Made by a program: the position numbers and the translations under genes
Notes under the pieces: generated by a model
What the model was told of the DNA's origin: nothing
Seen by the model: the letters and a program-made list of their open reading frames with translations, nothing else
Databases searched by the model: none
Shown: positions 1-11,767 of the stretch, piece by piece
Layout: each line of letters begins with the position of its first letter
How positions within the stretch are numbered: position 1 is the first letter of the stretch
Assembly: GCF_051622035.1 (NCBI RefSeq)
Contig: NC_135360.1
Location: 15,628,501 to 15,692,500 of the forward strand
Length of the DNA stretch: 64,000 nucleotides
Direction of reading: 5' to 3'
DNA from: Arctopsyche grandis
Lineage: Eukaryota; Arthropoda; Insecta; Trichoptera; Hydropsychidae

Positions 1-578
1 TCAGACAAGGTGAACTATAATATTATTTTTTTAAATTGTAATTATTATGGCAGTGAATAGTAAAATCTGCAATTTAATTTGTAAATAAGATCATATAAAA
101 TATAAGCAAATATTATACATTTTATGGCTCTGTATCACATTAATGTCAACATAATTGTAACCAGCAAAGTCACATTCATTATAACAAATTTAATCGAATG
201 CTCAATGGATAATTTCTGGTCGTGAATTACGTCAATGTAAGTCTTATGTATTAAATAAATTATTAATCATATACCTCAATGCCATCACACCTCATTATTT
301 AAAATGAATATATAAATACAACAATTATCCTTTGCAGTGTGATAATAAAGGCTCCTTTGGTGATTTCAAATGTAAATTGGTTAATTTCTATATATTTTCG
401 TTCCTCGCAAAGGATAATTGAATTAATCACTTCATTTAAAACATCACAGATTTTAAAAATCTAGTCAATTAGGTTATTATACAGTCGAAAAATCTTCCTG
501 TAAATATGATATTAAATAAATTACACCCAAGGCGTAATAATAATTTTTATCTTCATATTTTAATGTATATCATTACAA
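1..578. other. A+T-rich stretch downstream of TBCEL
   Basis: No coding exon is visible here. The stretch lies 3' of the TBCEL stop codon (TBCEL is on the minus strand) and should include its 3' UTR. A perfect 14-bp inverted repeat (CAATTATCCTTTGC at 321-334, its complement at 407-420) brackets a 100-bp segment and may be a tiny MITE or simply a hairpin. No clear polyadenylation signal was found. Confidence 0.5.
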
Positions 579-3500
579 TTAATTTTTTGAATCAATAATT
601 ATTTCATCCCCTGAACGCATATTGTATGAATACAATTGTTTATGAGGGAATTTCATTTCTTCTGGACCTTGGTAATCTCTGATGTCCTGGTCCACATAGA
701 ATAAACGCATTTTGTTTGAAGGAATTCCAGCCATTCTTTCCAATTTTTGTTTGAGATCAATGACAGTTCTGAATAAAAATTACATTGAAATTAATCGAAG
801 TAAATTTGCTTGTATGAAAATATAAGATTTTTAGCAGAGATAAAAAATTAACATTAAATTTCCATTATATTTACATAAATTGTGAATTTATAAAAATAAT
901 TCAAATGTAATATATAATTTCGAAAGAGACTTTGTATGCATGTATGTAAGGTTTGTTGGTAATCGAAAAACAAATCAAAGTTTCTAGGACGATGATTTAA
1001 TATGGTTGAGTATTATTTTTTTTTCGATTCAAATAAATTTAATAAAAACACAAATCAATATTTAGTATTAGATTCGCCATGTTCAAGCTGTTTATATTAC
1101 AAATACTGAGCGAAGCTGGGTAAAACAACTAGTTACCTATAAACGTCAACTGTTCGAACTTCGCTAACATCTCCACACGTGAAAGTAACTTTGACTCTTT
1201 TCTCTGGTCGGAGATCAACATTAACTAAGGGATCTAGTTTTCCATGTATAGCCAAAAGTTCTGAATATCTGAAAAATCGAAAAAAAAGAATATCAATAAA
1301 TTGTAGAGAATTAAAATTCAAATAGAATAATAACTTAAAGTTAAAAAAACCAAATCTTGTCTGTTGTTGCATATGATCATCGATATCCGAGTATGAGAGC
1401 TGATTATTTAAAACAATCGTATGAATACACATGCTTTACCAACCAGAAAACATTTCTGTGTAAACACCGATACTCTATAATATAATTAAGATAAATATTA
1501 TCAATTCTGATTATATACTCAATTACTAATATCCAATGTCTCAGAAAACCATTAATTCATTGTCTTCCATTATTGACCAAGACGTTAATTGAAAACAAAT
1601 CTACTAGCGTATCTTGAACTGAATATATTCAGTGTACAGTACAAAAGAGTTTTAACCTTTCAGGGCGGTCACTCTCCGGCCTTTCCATGTAGTATCGTAT
1701 GAAAGCTCTCTCAGCATCTTCTCGCTCGACTGCTCCCAAACGACCCCCACCATTGAGGGTTTCGATTAGAGGTAACCTTGCCACAAGGAGTTGCCGGCGT
1801 TCATGTTCCGTAGACTCGCACTTCTCCCACAACGGCCACCCCTGAACACCAAATTAATATTCTTAAACTCACAACATCTTTCCCGATTTTATCAAATTTT
1901 CATTACATAATTAAAAAAAAAAAGAATAGATAATTTAAAAAGAATAGTAAATGTAGCAATTGCGCATTACATACATACATACATATGTATCAGAGTATCA
2001 GAGTATCAGAGTATCACATTTCTACAATGCTTACTTAAGTCAGGCTATATAAATATTCAAATATTTGCTGTTTATAAAGACGTCACCTTCTACAACGACT
2101 TTGTAGAATGATTTTAAAATAAAAAAAATAATTGTAGCAAAAATTAATATCTCCATTAGAGTCCCAACATAAAAAAATAATCTTTCAAAAGAATTTTAAT
2201 AACCTTTTTTTAAACATTTCGATAAGTTGATACGCATTAAAACTCACCATTCACAACGTAAACATCAAGTTCACACCTACGCTAATTTGTTTCAACACTA
2301 TGAAACATTTCTACAGTTGTGGAATGTCACCGACTGGCAACCAGTGCTACAATTGAAAAATAAAAATCACACTCTGACATTAAGAGTGTGATTTTTTTCA
2401 GATCGTGTCAAAATATTTAGAGCCTATGTATGTGAATACTTAGCCGTAATCTGAGGCGAAACATTGTGTAAGAATATGTCCAGGTAGGGATGTTGCCCGA
2501 ATTCTAAACCAGGAAATTTGCCACTTGCACTTTTACAATTGACAACACATTTCTTCTAAAGGAATAATCGCATAATTTCAATTCAACTCAAAGTATGAAC
2601 AATTGCACAAATATAATAACGCGCACAATCGGTGTGTGGTCTTTTATTCAAAGCACGCGCGATCAAGGCTACATAAAATGGAAACACGCATTTCGAGCAT
2701 TCCGATATTAAAAAGATCTTATGCGAAGCGTAGAACGATTGATGATACAACATGGGCAATTATGTCACGGAAGAGACGCAATAATAACAACAGCCACTGG
2801 AGACGGCAACGACCTATTTTCGCTCCCGATCTGGATCACCTTGACCCAGTGAGCCGGGACCTGGGAAACTGGGCCCATCGCACATCTTGCCCTTACTCAA
2901 ATTCAATATACATACGTATATATCAAATTCAGTATGTATTAAGCATATATTCCAGAAACGAACTAAAACTTTATTTCATCAGCCTAAAAAACATCTTAAC
3001 AAGGCGCATACATTTTCCCAGATCTTAGCAATGACATGCAAAACAAATAAACAGACAGACTTTCCTCTTTGTATAAAGATAGATTACCTGGACTCGTAGA
3101 CTGGTGAGAGCGGGAAAATTTGCTAATCTATCGATCTCATCCCACGTGGATAGTTCCGTATTGTTCAAGTTTAAAAACCGTAATTTCCTAAAAAAAAATA
3201 TATATATAAAGTATAAATATCATTGTGGGAGCTGGCTGTCAGGAGACATATGTATGATATATGTAGAGTGAAATGAGACTTGTTGAGCGGTTTAAAACAT
3301 TTTTAACTAGGCGGAGGGCCGCAACGGTCTGTCACATTACATGTTACCAACTTCATCATTTATTCTACTCATGCATGCCAACTTAATCATTCACACATGT
3401 TATTAAACTTAATCCCACATTATGAAGAATTACGAGCCAAATGTACGAGGAAATACCTGAAGTAATGGTGGGGGGATTCTGTCGATTCAGTTGATTCGGG

Positions 3501-6094
3501 ATGCTTGTAGTCCCTTTCACTAGTGTCCATGTTTAGGTCCAGACTGTTCAAGGGGCACTCGTTCAACACCAGCGATTCCAGGTTGGGAAACGCGTACCCC
3601 AATTTACATATCTCGCTCCAACTGTTGACTGGATTACCGGAGAAGTGCAACTTTTTCACCTGGTGGTAGACGCCGCTAACGTTTTCGTTCACGCGGTCGT
3701 TGCACGAACCATTCACCGAGCCCGTGTTCAGATTCTCCTTGTCGTCGTCGGTTCGGTTGCAGTTACCATCCGAGTTGCACTTGATGTCTGCAGCCGACTG
3801 CTTCCTCGTCGCTTTGGATTCGTCTTGACCACTCTTGTTCAGGTTGACGTGGTCGTACTCGTTGAGGCTGAGGTGGAGCTCTTCCAGAGCAGGCAGCAGC
3901 CGCAGCAAAGTCTGCACGCTGGCCCAGTCGACCCTGGTCGAGTTCAATACCAGGTTTTTCAGGTGAGACCAGCACGTGTTGTGGGCAGCGTGTTTGTTCA
4001 GAGCGTCCAATTGCTCGGTGAGTCGATTGAAGCTCAAATTGACGAATCTCACCTGCGGCATGTGTTGAAGTATTCCAAATACCTGTAACCACAACATCAT
4101 ATAATACATACATACATACAGTAAATGCGCATGTGTGAACTCTGAACGTTAGAGGTGAACTCCGACACAAAATTTTTAATGAGACTTTGAGTGCATTGTC
4201 TCTCAGAATGCAAGCGAAATACATCTACATATTTCAGCTACTGGTAACATCCCACACTCAATTCTAAATTAATGACATGCTCGCGGTAAAAACAAAATGA
4301 GCATGCATTCAAAATACTGTTGTTTGGAGCGTTCATTATACATAATGCAAATAAAGAGGTTTGCTGTATTTGTAAATAAAAGTACTAATTTTCAAACTTA
4401 ATGGTTTGTTATTGGAAAGAATGATTATTTTACGATAGATAGATCTTATATGGAACCAATATCAAAAACCGAATCGGTGAAATCTAATTCAGAATCTAAT
4501 TTTTATTAAAATGACATCAGAATCTTGGAAGTATCTGTAATGAATAAAACAACAATTTTTACGAACTGCGAAAATCAGGCTGGCATCTCACATGAATAAG
4601 ACAACAATATTGATTTAAGGTTCAAACCTAAAACCTTTAGCGTTTATTACATATAGCTAATAGAGATCCTTGAAGAGATTTGTGTTCAGCGAGGGTTAGA
4701 ATTCCGTTGGTTCCTTTTATGGAACAAGCGCTAACGCAAGAAAAAATAAAAATATCTTTGATCAATGTGTTTTGCCAGTGATTTAATATGGATGTGAAAA
4801 TTAGACATTGGACGCCAAGATAATACACAAAGTCAAATGCACTCAAAGAACTATGGAACGCTGTATGATCGGCATAACGAGAAGAGATAGGAAACGTAAC
4901 ACGCGGGTGAAAAGTATGACAAGGGTAGTGGATATAGTGGAGATAGTGAAGAGATTGAATTGGCAATGGGCAGGTCACGTAGCTAGAAGAATTGACTAAA
5001 GATATTGGATAAAAAATTGCTGGAATGGTACCCGAACGAATGTAAAAGAATGAAAGGAAGAATGGTAGACGAAATTAGGCAAATATGTGAGGTGAGATGG
5101 ATGAGAGCTGCTCAAAACAGAGACGAGTGGAAGCGTGTTGGAGAGGCCTTCAACCAGCAATAGACGGTGAATGGTTGTAAATGATATACTATCTGAAATT
5201 ATTTCAATTATCTCAAATAAAATTGCATTATCTGATATACAATTGTCACATCGCGAGCTTGCTGAATTTAACAATGTTGATAATAGTCTCAACAAGTACA
5301 ATATACATAACTATAAGTATACATTCATTTATAGGTTTTTGAGCTCTTTTTCCTACTATGCTGTACATGGGTCTACGTGACGAGCCAGAATGTTAAATTA
5401 CAGAAAACACAAATATCGGAAGGCAAAGATCGAAAATCGAAAGATCCTAAGTCGAAAGATAAAAAAGGGTGCATGGTAAACGGTACATACTCACTTAATT
5501 TGTACGAGCAGGATACAACAGGAACAAGAGGAACAGGCTTTTCCTCCCGTATTAATGTGCGCGCGCAGAATACGGGAGGAAAAGCCCGTTCCTCTTGTTC
5601 CTGTTGTACCCTGCTCGCGCAAATTAAGTGAGTATGTACCGTTTACCATGCACCCTTTTTTTTGATCTTTTGACCTAAGATCTTTCGATTTTCGATATTT
5701 GCCTTCCGATATTTGTGTTTTCTGTAATTTAACATTCTGGCTCGTCACGTAGACCCCCATTCATACATATGAATGTACATATATAAAACTGAGAATTGCA
5801 ATTGAATTTGATAAGCAAACGAGAGCAGCATCGTACCTCAGCCCATTTGGACAGCTTGTTCTTGGCTAAATCGAGCTCTTCCACGTCGCTGCACTTGTCG
5901 TCCAGTTGGTCCCCGTCACCGGCCGTCTCAATGTCGCAATCGTTCAGAACCAACAGAGTGGGAACGCTCAACCTGGGCGGCCTTTTGGGCACAAAAATCG
6001 CTATGGAAGTATCAGTGCAATGATGGCGGTCTGCTCCAGTGGCTGGGATGTGCCAGCCGTATTTCTTCTCCAAAGCCTCTACTAGCGAAGGCAT
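579..6094 (-). CDS. TBCEL: Tubulin-specific chaperone cofactor E-like protein (TBCEL), six coding exons
   Basis: Coding exons on the minus strand are 6094-5837, 4082-3457, 3187-3088, 1841-1657, 1268-1137 and 768-579. All joins use GT-AG sites and keep one frame, giving 496 residues. TBCEL is a tubulin-binding, LRR-containing relative of cofactor E that lacks the CAP-Gly domain and is known to promote tubulin turnover in the cytoplasm. The order matches the family: a short N-terminus (MPSLVEALEKKYG), a leucine-rich repeat block in exons 1-3 (e.g. VFGILQHMPQVRFVNLSFN), the LRR-cap stretch RLPLIETLNGG followed by ERAFIRYYMERPE in exon 4, and a ubiquitin-like C-terminus in exons 5-6 (TVIDLKQKLERMAGIPSNKM). 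Exon 2 carries an Asn/Asp/Lys/Ser-rich insert of about 55 residues that I do not recall in the vertebrate protein. The first ATG was chosen because an in-frame TAG lies 21 bases upstream of it. Introns hold a LINE fragment, a foldback element and a Helitron. Confidence 0.93.
908..1132 (+). mobile_element. Non-autonomous Helitron in TBCEL intron 5
   Basis: This is a short copy of the main Helitron family of the window. Its 5' part reads TAATATATAATTTCGAAAG, without the usual leading TC. Its 3' part has the hairpin region TACTGAGCGAAGCTGGGT followed by CTAG and a target T. It encodes no protein. Its 3' end lies 4 bp inside the intron from the minus-strand splice donor of TBCEL exon 5, so positions +5 onward of that donor are transposon sequence. 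Confidence 0.85.
1970..2016. repeat. Microsatellite: ACAT repeat followed by GAGTATCA repeat
   Basis: Tandem ACAT units run directly into three copies of an 8-bp GAGTATCA-type unit, inside TBCEL intron 3. No function is suggested. Confidence 0.7.
4750..5165 (+). mobile_element. 3' fragment of a non-LTR retrotransposon (endonuclease/reverse transcriptase type)
   Basis: In TBCEL intron 1, the plus strand encodes a decayed C-terminal segment with the block LNWQWAGHVARRID preceded by an ERCMIGITRRDRKR-like stretch. This arrangement is typical of the last part of insect endonuclease-reverse transcriptase LINE proteins. Further downstream, WKRVGEAFNQQ-like residues appear after frameshifts. A second copy lies at about 51,560-51,955. 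The fragment is dead, with several frame breaks. Confidence 0.7.
5263..5368 (+). repeat. Interspersed repeat X, left part
   Basis: This stretch is almost identical to 28,608-28,714, including the target sequence GCTGTACAT at its end. A related copy on the minus strand at about 62,440-62,530 lacks the foldback insertion that follows here. Confidence 0.7.
5369..5756. mobile_element. Foldback MITE with long terminal inverted repeats (MULE-like), copy 1
   Basis: The element is almost wholly palindromic. About 185 bp starting GGGTCTACGTGACGAG reappear as the reverse complement at the right end. The centre is a short spacer with alternating GCGC. The left flank ends in GCTGTACAT; the right flank does not repeat it, so the right border has probably been rearranged. 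Because of the palindrome both strands show long open frames, which are not genes. It lies in TBCEL intron 1. Confidence 0.85.
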
Positions 6095-6430
6095 CGTGGA
6101 ATCTTCCCCTCCCAGCTACGACGAATAGTATCTTCGCGTTGGTGTCCGTGGTGATGATGGATTCAATTTTGAAGATGGCAATCTGGAATACGAAAGGGGA
6201 TTATTTAACTGAAAGAGGAGACAGGCAGAAACGCTACAAACTTGCTCACAATCGCTGATAGTTTTGGATACAGCTGTTTTTTGTGCCAGCCGCACAGCGT
6301 AGCACGGTCACGCTTGGCTCGACAACGAGAGCCGAATTGAAAGGGAAACGTCCCAAACGTCAAACACAAAATGCTCATAACAACACAACAGAACAAACAT
6401 GGCGGAATGGCCACAGTGTATATTTTTAGT
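6095..6430 (-). promoter_or_regulatory. TBCEL 5' UTR and probable promoter
   Basis: This stretch is less A+T-rich than its surroundings. On the minus strand it contains CCGCCATGTT, a YY1/Pho-like GCCAT motif, near 6400. A possible 60-65-bp 5' UTR intron is visible: donor ATT|GTGAGC near 6247 and acceptor TTCCAG|ATTGCC near 6185. Short upstream ATGs occur at the 5' side. The transcription start is not defined by the sequence. Confidence 0.4.
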
Positions 6431-7689
6431 TTTGTACGCAGATTTTCCCCATAGCTGCGTCATTTCAAGCGTATAACGTCCAAAATACTTATTCACTCAT
6501 AAAAACAAAGAATTGATATGTATATTAAACACTACTTAATCCATACATTTTCTTTAATTACGCACCATTAGATGAATAGTTTACACTTTTAGTGCCACGC
6601 CAGGTTGATCCCAACTCGACACTACATAAATGTAACATATTGAAATCATAATCACATAATGGGTAGATATTAAATAATTTATAAAACGATTGACATGGAT
6701 CTCGAAAATATCCAAATCTAATCAGAAGCAGCACATAAATATTTCAAATCAGACCATATGATATTTTTCAATCAAGGTTTAATCTGGAGACTTCTCAGCC
6801 TACGGTAGCAGCACACACACTCTAACCAATAACTACATATACGTAGGTATACTGCTGACTAATTAATCTAAAATGTTTTTGTATGAAGCACTGGTGGATC
6901 CAGAACATTTTTGAAAATTAAAATCACGATTAGGAAGAATTAAAAAGACATGTATGTATTATATATACATATATTATTATATAAGTCCACTTTAAAGGTC
7001 AAAGAAGTCGACCAATAAAGCCCTCTACATGAGGCCCCTCCCAACGAATACAGTCTGAGATACCCTTTCGTCGGAGAACGAGACGGTTGTCCAGCAATAT
7101 AACATTATATGTATAATATTTAAAATATATTTTTACAATTAGAATATCAGAAATAAAATTTTATTCTTATTGAATGTTTAATTAAAAATAGTTTTCGGAT
7201 GATTGAGAAAGCCAGGTATAGAATATGAGCTCAATAGGCCACTGTTCGAAGAAGAGTATCTTCAAAAGTCTTCATATGTACATATGTATAGGTATACCGT
7301 ATGTGTATTATACGTAAACATAATAGATTAACATCTTTATTTGTGATGAGTCAAGAATTCTCGAATTGTTGATTTACGTTTTGAATTGTTGATTTACGTT
7401 CGCTAAATTTAAGTTTTCTCATCGAAGTTTTATTCATCATTCATTTAAGTTTTCTCATAAGAAGGACTTGCAAGGCTGAACAATTTTAAAATTTTAGTTC
7501 CTTGGTAAATAAAATCGAATTCGGTGACACCTTTGGAGAAATTGAAATGTACATATGTATAGCATTTTACTTCCAGTCAACAATTCAATATCGACATATT
7601 ATTTTCGGCAATAATTATTGAATTTCAATTTTTTTCAAAATTTACGAAAAGGTACGGAAATTTTAAATTTTTCACGAGGTTATGGAGTT
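6431..7689. other. Gene-free A+T-rich stretch
   Basis: There is no coding exon or recognisable RNA gene. It contains ATGT-type microsatellites and a tandem duplication of TTGAATTGTTGATTTACG near 7365-7400. Diverged transposon remnants may be present but could not be assigned. Confidence 0.4.
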
Positions 7690-8055
7690 CAAGGGAAGGG
7701 CGCTCCCACACGCTCCCGTTCATTTCGAGCCCTGATTTCTTTAAGTTACTGGTTGGTTTGGTGAGCAATCCTCAAATTCTTTCCGAATTGAGTTTTAATG
7801 TTTCCAGCTAACTCAGATAGATGCCGTAGTTAATTCTCTTTTCCTGTCAAATACCAATTTGATAGTTTTGTCGCCTGTTGCAAGGGGCATCAAGCTCCTC
7901 AACCAGATTTCTATTACTTTGGATTTGTTTAATCTAAAATATACTGATCTGGTTGAGGGATTGTTAAACTTGATCTATTATTGTATTTGTTTTATTTTAT
8001 TATTTTTTTGTAATCTCACTATGGCACAATTGTAAAATAAATAAATAAAATATAC
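7690..8055 (+). mobile_element. 3' end of a non-LTR retrotransposon (decayed)
   Basis: The segment ends with TTTTTTTGTAATCTCACTATGG-type sequence followed by a short AAATAAATAAATAAAA tail, the usual form of a jockey/CR1-group LINE 3' terminus. No reading frame survives. The similar (AAAT)n tail of the minus-strand LINE at 29.4 kb supports the call. Confidence 0.45.
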
Positions 8056-8135
8056 AGCATATTAAACTTAATCATAATATAATGTTCGATTCCAGATAAT
8101 CTTGTTAGGAACTTTAGTCAGTCTTATTAATTTAA

Positions 8136-8401
8136 TCTAATATGTCATTTCGAAAGAGACTTTGTACGTAAGTTTTGGTCTGTAGAATCAAGAAAAGACT
8201 TGTATATATATTGTTTGCTATTAATATTTCCTCTTGAAAAATAGCACTACGAGCATTTAACGCCATCAACTGAAAATTAATTTAATTATTAAATTAATTT
8301 TTCTATTGCTGTTTTATATTGTTTATACATATGTAGATAGGTAGGTAGTTTTTACTAACCTATAATACACCCGATGAAATTTTCATCGGGTCTATCACTA
8401 G
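8136..8401 (+). mobile_element. Non-autonomous Helitron with ACCCGATG hairpin 3' end
   Basis: The element starts TCTAATATGTCATTTCG after an A and ends CTAG before a T. Ten to fifteen bases before the end is a near-perfect hairpin (CCCGATGAAA and TTTCATCGGG). The 5' end belongs to the common family of the window. The 3' hairpin resembles that of the element at 33,599-34,700 (ACCCGTTGA / TCAACGGGT), so it looks like a chimaera of two families. Confidence 0.8.
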
Positions 8402-9577
8402 TATAATATAATACATACAAACTGATATTCAACGTCATATTTGAAAGTCACTGTATGTAATTATCCTCTCGTTCACTGTTTACTTCGAAGTGCAATCTCA
8501 ACCTAGTGGATCGTTTAAACCCAACAACGAGTGCTTATGAATAAATACGACCTTGTCCTCCTGTTTGGACGTATCTCGTCGTTGCATACTGTGTCCTATC
8601 GATCCGTTTAGCAATCGAAGTGGGTTTTTTCACGTCTCGCTACACAATTGCGGCCGTTTCGCAAACGAAGACTCCGAAGTTTGCGCAAAATCGCACCGAG
8701 AACGAAATTTGCACAACGACGTGTAATTAAATCGGTCAAATAGTGATGATGATATTATTAATCGTCGGTATCAGCGCAACGTGTCCTTGCACACACGCGA
8801 GATGCAGCCATTGAGTTTTATGTACCTAGGCAAGTATTCCACTTTTTAATAATTAAATAGTGGTCATCCGCTTCCTAAGTTTCCCCGGCAGACAGAACAT
8901 ATGAAAAAAATATTTAAAAAAATAAACGCAAGATCAATACACCGTCAAGCACATTGAACGGGAAACACGTAGGGGTTGTAAATTGCATAAATGTGAAGCG
9001 CTCCCCAATTTTATTGCACACGTTCATACATATTTTGAATTCTGAATAGCACGAATTACATATATTGAAATGTTTGGATAAAATTTGACATGCTGTGCAT
9101 GGAATACTGAATCAAGAACTCACTCACTTTCTGGACGCCTTCCAGAAAATAAGCGGGCTCGGTACTAGGGAGTGGCACATCTAATGAAATTCTACATTAC
9201 AGTACATCTGGCTGAAATCACCAGCTGATTGATGACGTGTGTGTAATAATATAATTTCATACACACGGATCCGTAGCTGTCACCCAAACTCACACAAATC
9301 TCAACGTACGTACATACGTAGGTACAATTTTGTCAGATAAATACATACACGAATTTGCTGGAAGTTTGAAACTAACATAGATATGTATATGTATATGAAT
9401 ATTAGGAAGGACCCTGTTTTAGCCATTAAGGGCACGTGTAAAGTGAAACAAACTTGTTGACTAAAATTACCCCAAGAATGACGTTATAGACTTGACTCGT
9501 TAATGATACATCGATGATAGTTTGCCGCTTCGGATTATGGAAAGTATCCTTGTCACAAGGTATAAGAAAACGACAAA
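8402..9577. other. Gene-free stretch with a lower-A+T island
   Basis: No protein-coding exon was recognised. The part from about 8,480 to 8,830 is richer in CpG and looks like insect 5' UTR or regulatory DNA, but it contains no supported open frame or splice unit. The rest is A+T-rich with microsatellites. Confidence 0.35.
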
Positions 9578-9636
9578 CTGTCATCGAGCCATTTATCGAT
9601 ACGCCATCGATAACAGTTTATTGCTTCCTACTTGCA
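9578..9636 (+). repeat. Short repeat containing CTGTCATCGAG and ATCGATAC, copy 1
   Basis: About 60 bp resemble 12,139-12,198. The shared pieces are CTGTCATCGAG, TATCGATAC, CCATCGATGACAGT-like sequence and TTGCACA-like sequence. It is probably a fragment of a small DNA element. Confidence 0.5.
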
Positions 9637-9655
9637 AAAGTTTTTCAATTTATTA

Positions 9656-10012
9656 TCAATCAGCAGCATAGATCAGTGGTTAACATGTAATGCTTTTAAC
9701 CAAGTGGTCACGGGTTCAATTCCTGCCCGGTGCTGCTGGCAAGACCTTGAATATGTGGCTCCAGTTCGATCATTGAAACGGTTCCAACGAATTGACAACT
9801 TTGTCCTATTTCTCACAAATTTCTAGTTTTCAGCATTTCGAATTCGCTGATTTTATAATTTATCCATAGATGTTTCTATGATGCTGTGTGTCTAATTATT
9901 TTACTCTATAAATTGTTTATCGATGTTTATATTTAGCCAGGAAGGTGTATTGGAGTTAGCTTGTAAGGCCTTCCTGGTATATATACATACATATACATAT
10001 GTAAAATAAATA
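9656..10012 (+). mobile_element. tRNA-derived SINE, copy 1
   Basis: A pol III-type head is visible: an A-box-like TAGATCAGTGG at about 9,669 and a B-box GGTTCAATTCC at 9,713. A unique body follows, then a tail with an inverted AGGAAGG/CCTTCCT pair and AAAATAAATAA. The 38.8-kb element shares the head, the CCATAGAT..TATGG segment and the GGCCTTCC tail. The A and B boxes alone do not make a functional tRNA, because no cloverleaf acceptor stem is formed. Confidence 0.75.
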
Positions 10013-11767
10013 AGTTAAAATAATTATAAATTATTTTACTTTGGAATTAAAAATTCCTGAGTAAAATAATTAGAGTAACTAAATCTGCTGAGAGGCTGAT
10101 CTAAATTTAAATTGTTTAAAAGTCTTATTTCCAATTCCAAGACGACGATAAAATCTTGCACGTATATAAGTATGCATTTATCAAGAATACGCCAAATGTA
10201 ATGCTAGCCGAGCAACAGGTAAACCGATTATAATAAAATTCATCCAAAACATTACGAAACATAAAATATACGCATACATATTAAAACGTGAGTTTTATTG
10301 AATTAATCTAGCAAAGCGTGACGTTGAGCATTAGACAAATGCAAAATTGCAATTATGTGTATTATGTATGGCTATTATAGGAATCGTCGGACATGACATT
10401 GATTGATGCGATGAAAATGATAAATTAAAAATGAGTTTTGCTTCGATGAGGAGACGAACATGAACGGACACGGAAGACGTGTCGATATAAATCTGGTAAT
10501 CGTGAGCACACGGGCTACGAAACAATAATAAAAGAGAAAAACGTCCTCGACACAACAATTAATTTTCAAGTTGAAAAAGGATATACCATAAAAGCAGGTG
10601 CGTTAAACTAGACACTGACATCCATCCAACCATGCAAATTGTGCCACCAAGGTGGATAAGAACATCTCGGTGGGCAGTGAGGTCTCCACGTCCGAGAAAT
10701 ACACACAACTCTCATCTTGTGAAATATGTATGTATTAGAGGAGATCATTTTGGCACGCGAATCTGCGTTTTCAGCAAACCACACGAGTCCACTTGTTACT
10801 CTGAAACGGTGTTCGCTTTCACTTTCAAAACGATCGTTCGCATGGCGAAGTCATTATTGCTTGACGTACAGCGCAAACAACTAGGTTGCTTGTCACGATT
10901 TTTGTGCAACTATCAAACAGCACTATTGCAAATTATTAACATACAACGAACCGAAAGAAGTTCACGCCGTGGACGTACGATACGTTTCGCTAGTGTATAG
11001 ATAACACTTATCAACGCATTCCGGATGAGAAATCGAACAAAGACATCTGTGTACATAACCAGGTACCCCAAACCGAAAATCGCCTTGAGCTCTTCAGTGG
11101 GATAAAACTGAGGTGTTTATAATGGCGATCGGTATCGTATCGTATACTAGTGTTATGAAACACAGCTAACATTGGCCTAAATGTGTTAATGCCAAAATTA
11201 TAAAAAGACCACAAGGAAGCCACGACGCAACACGGCAACGAGCGTGCGATAGTAATCTTGGAAATTGCATTCGAATTTGTAACACAATCGACGAATCAAA
11301 TAGAGCATTCACACTAAATATATGTATATAAATACCAGACAAATTGCACGTATGTATAAGAGCCGACTGTTACATCAATAGATGAAGTTTTGTCATCATG
11401 AGAAAATTCGACCTTAACAAATCGATCCTGTCTGACGAAGTTTGGGTTATTATCCGATCGTTTTCAAACTTCGCCATTTTGCTCGGTTTGGTCATCAATA
11501 AAAGTGGAAATGACGTCCGCCATTACCATGGTGAGAAATAATCGTAATAGACACGTTTTAAAATACTACATCATCGTTCACACTGTTCTGATCGTTTTTT
11601 TTTCATTTTCGCCCCCCTCACGCTATGGCAGATTGAGCACTTTGCCATACTCATGATCAAAGTTTACGGAGAGAATTAGTGATTTTTTAATTAGGTTTTT
11701 TTATATATTGTCTTAATTTTATAAACAAAATATAAGAAGAGGTTAGTTTTTAAAAAACATTTTTTTA
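10013..11767. other. Gene-free stretch with one weak short ORF
   Basis: No known gene is seen. A 122-codon open frame at 10,632-11,000 has no recognisable domain and no codon structure that convinces me. An ATG-initiated 47-codon frame at 11,398-11,541 (MRKFDLNKSILSDEVW...) contains a good splice donor (ATG|GTGAGA at 11,530) and could be a first coding exon, but no partner exon was found. Confidence 0.3.

Noticed and set aside
1-12. TCAGACAAG|GT at the window edge resembles the end of GLRX5 exon 1
   Set aside because: Only nine bases match, at the very edge, and nothing upstream is visible to test it. Treated as chance.
2603-3028. 141-codon plus-strand ORF in TBCEL intron 3
   Set aside because: It starts at a non-ATG codon, is antisense to a gene, runs close to TBCEL exon 3, and has no recognisable domain.
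3645-4088. 147-codon plus-strand ORF over TBCEL exon 2
   Set aside because: It is the antisense shadow of a conserved coding exon; the protein has no family resemblance.
5377-5760. Mirror-image ORFs of about 85 codons on both strands (also 28,719-28,977)
   Set aside because: Both strands give nearly the same peptide because the element is a palindrome. No domain is present.
9656-9735. tRNA gene
   Set aside because: A- and B-box-like motifs are present, but no acceptor stem pairs and the unit continues into a SINE body shared with 38.8 kb.
10632-11000. 122-codon ATG ORF
   Set aside because: No domain, low-complexity basic composition, no splice or polyadenylation context. Probably chance in a lower-A+T patch.
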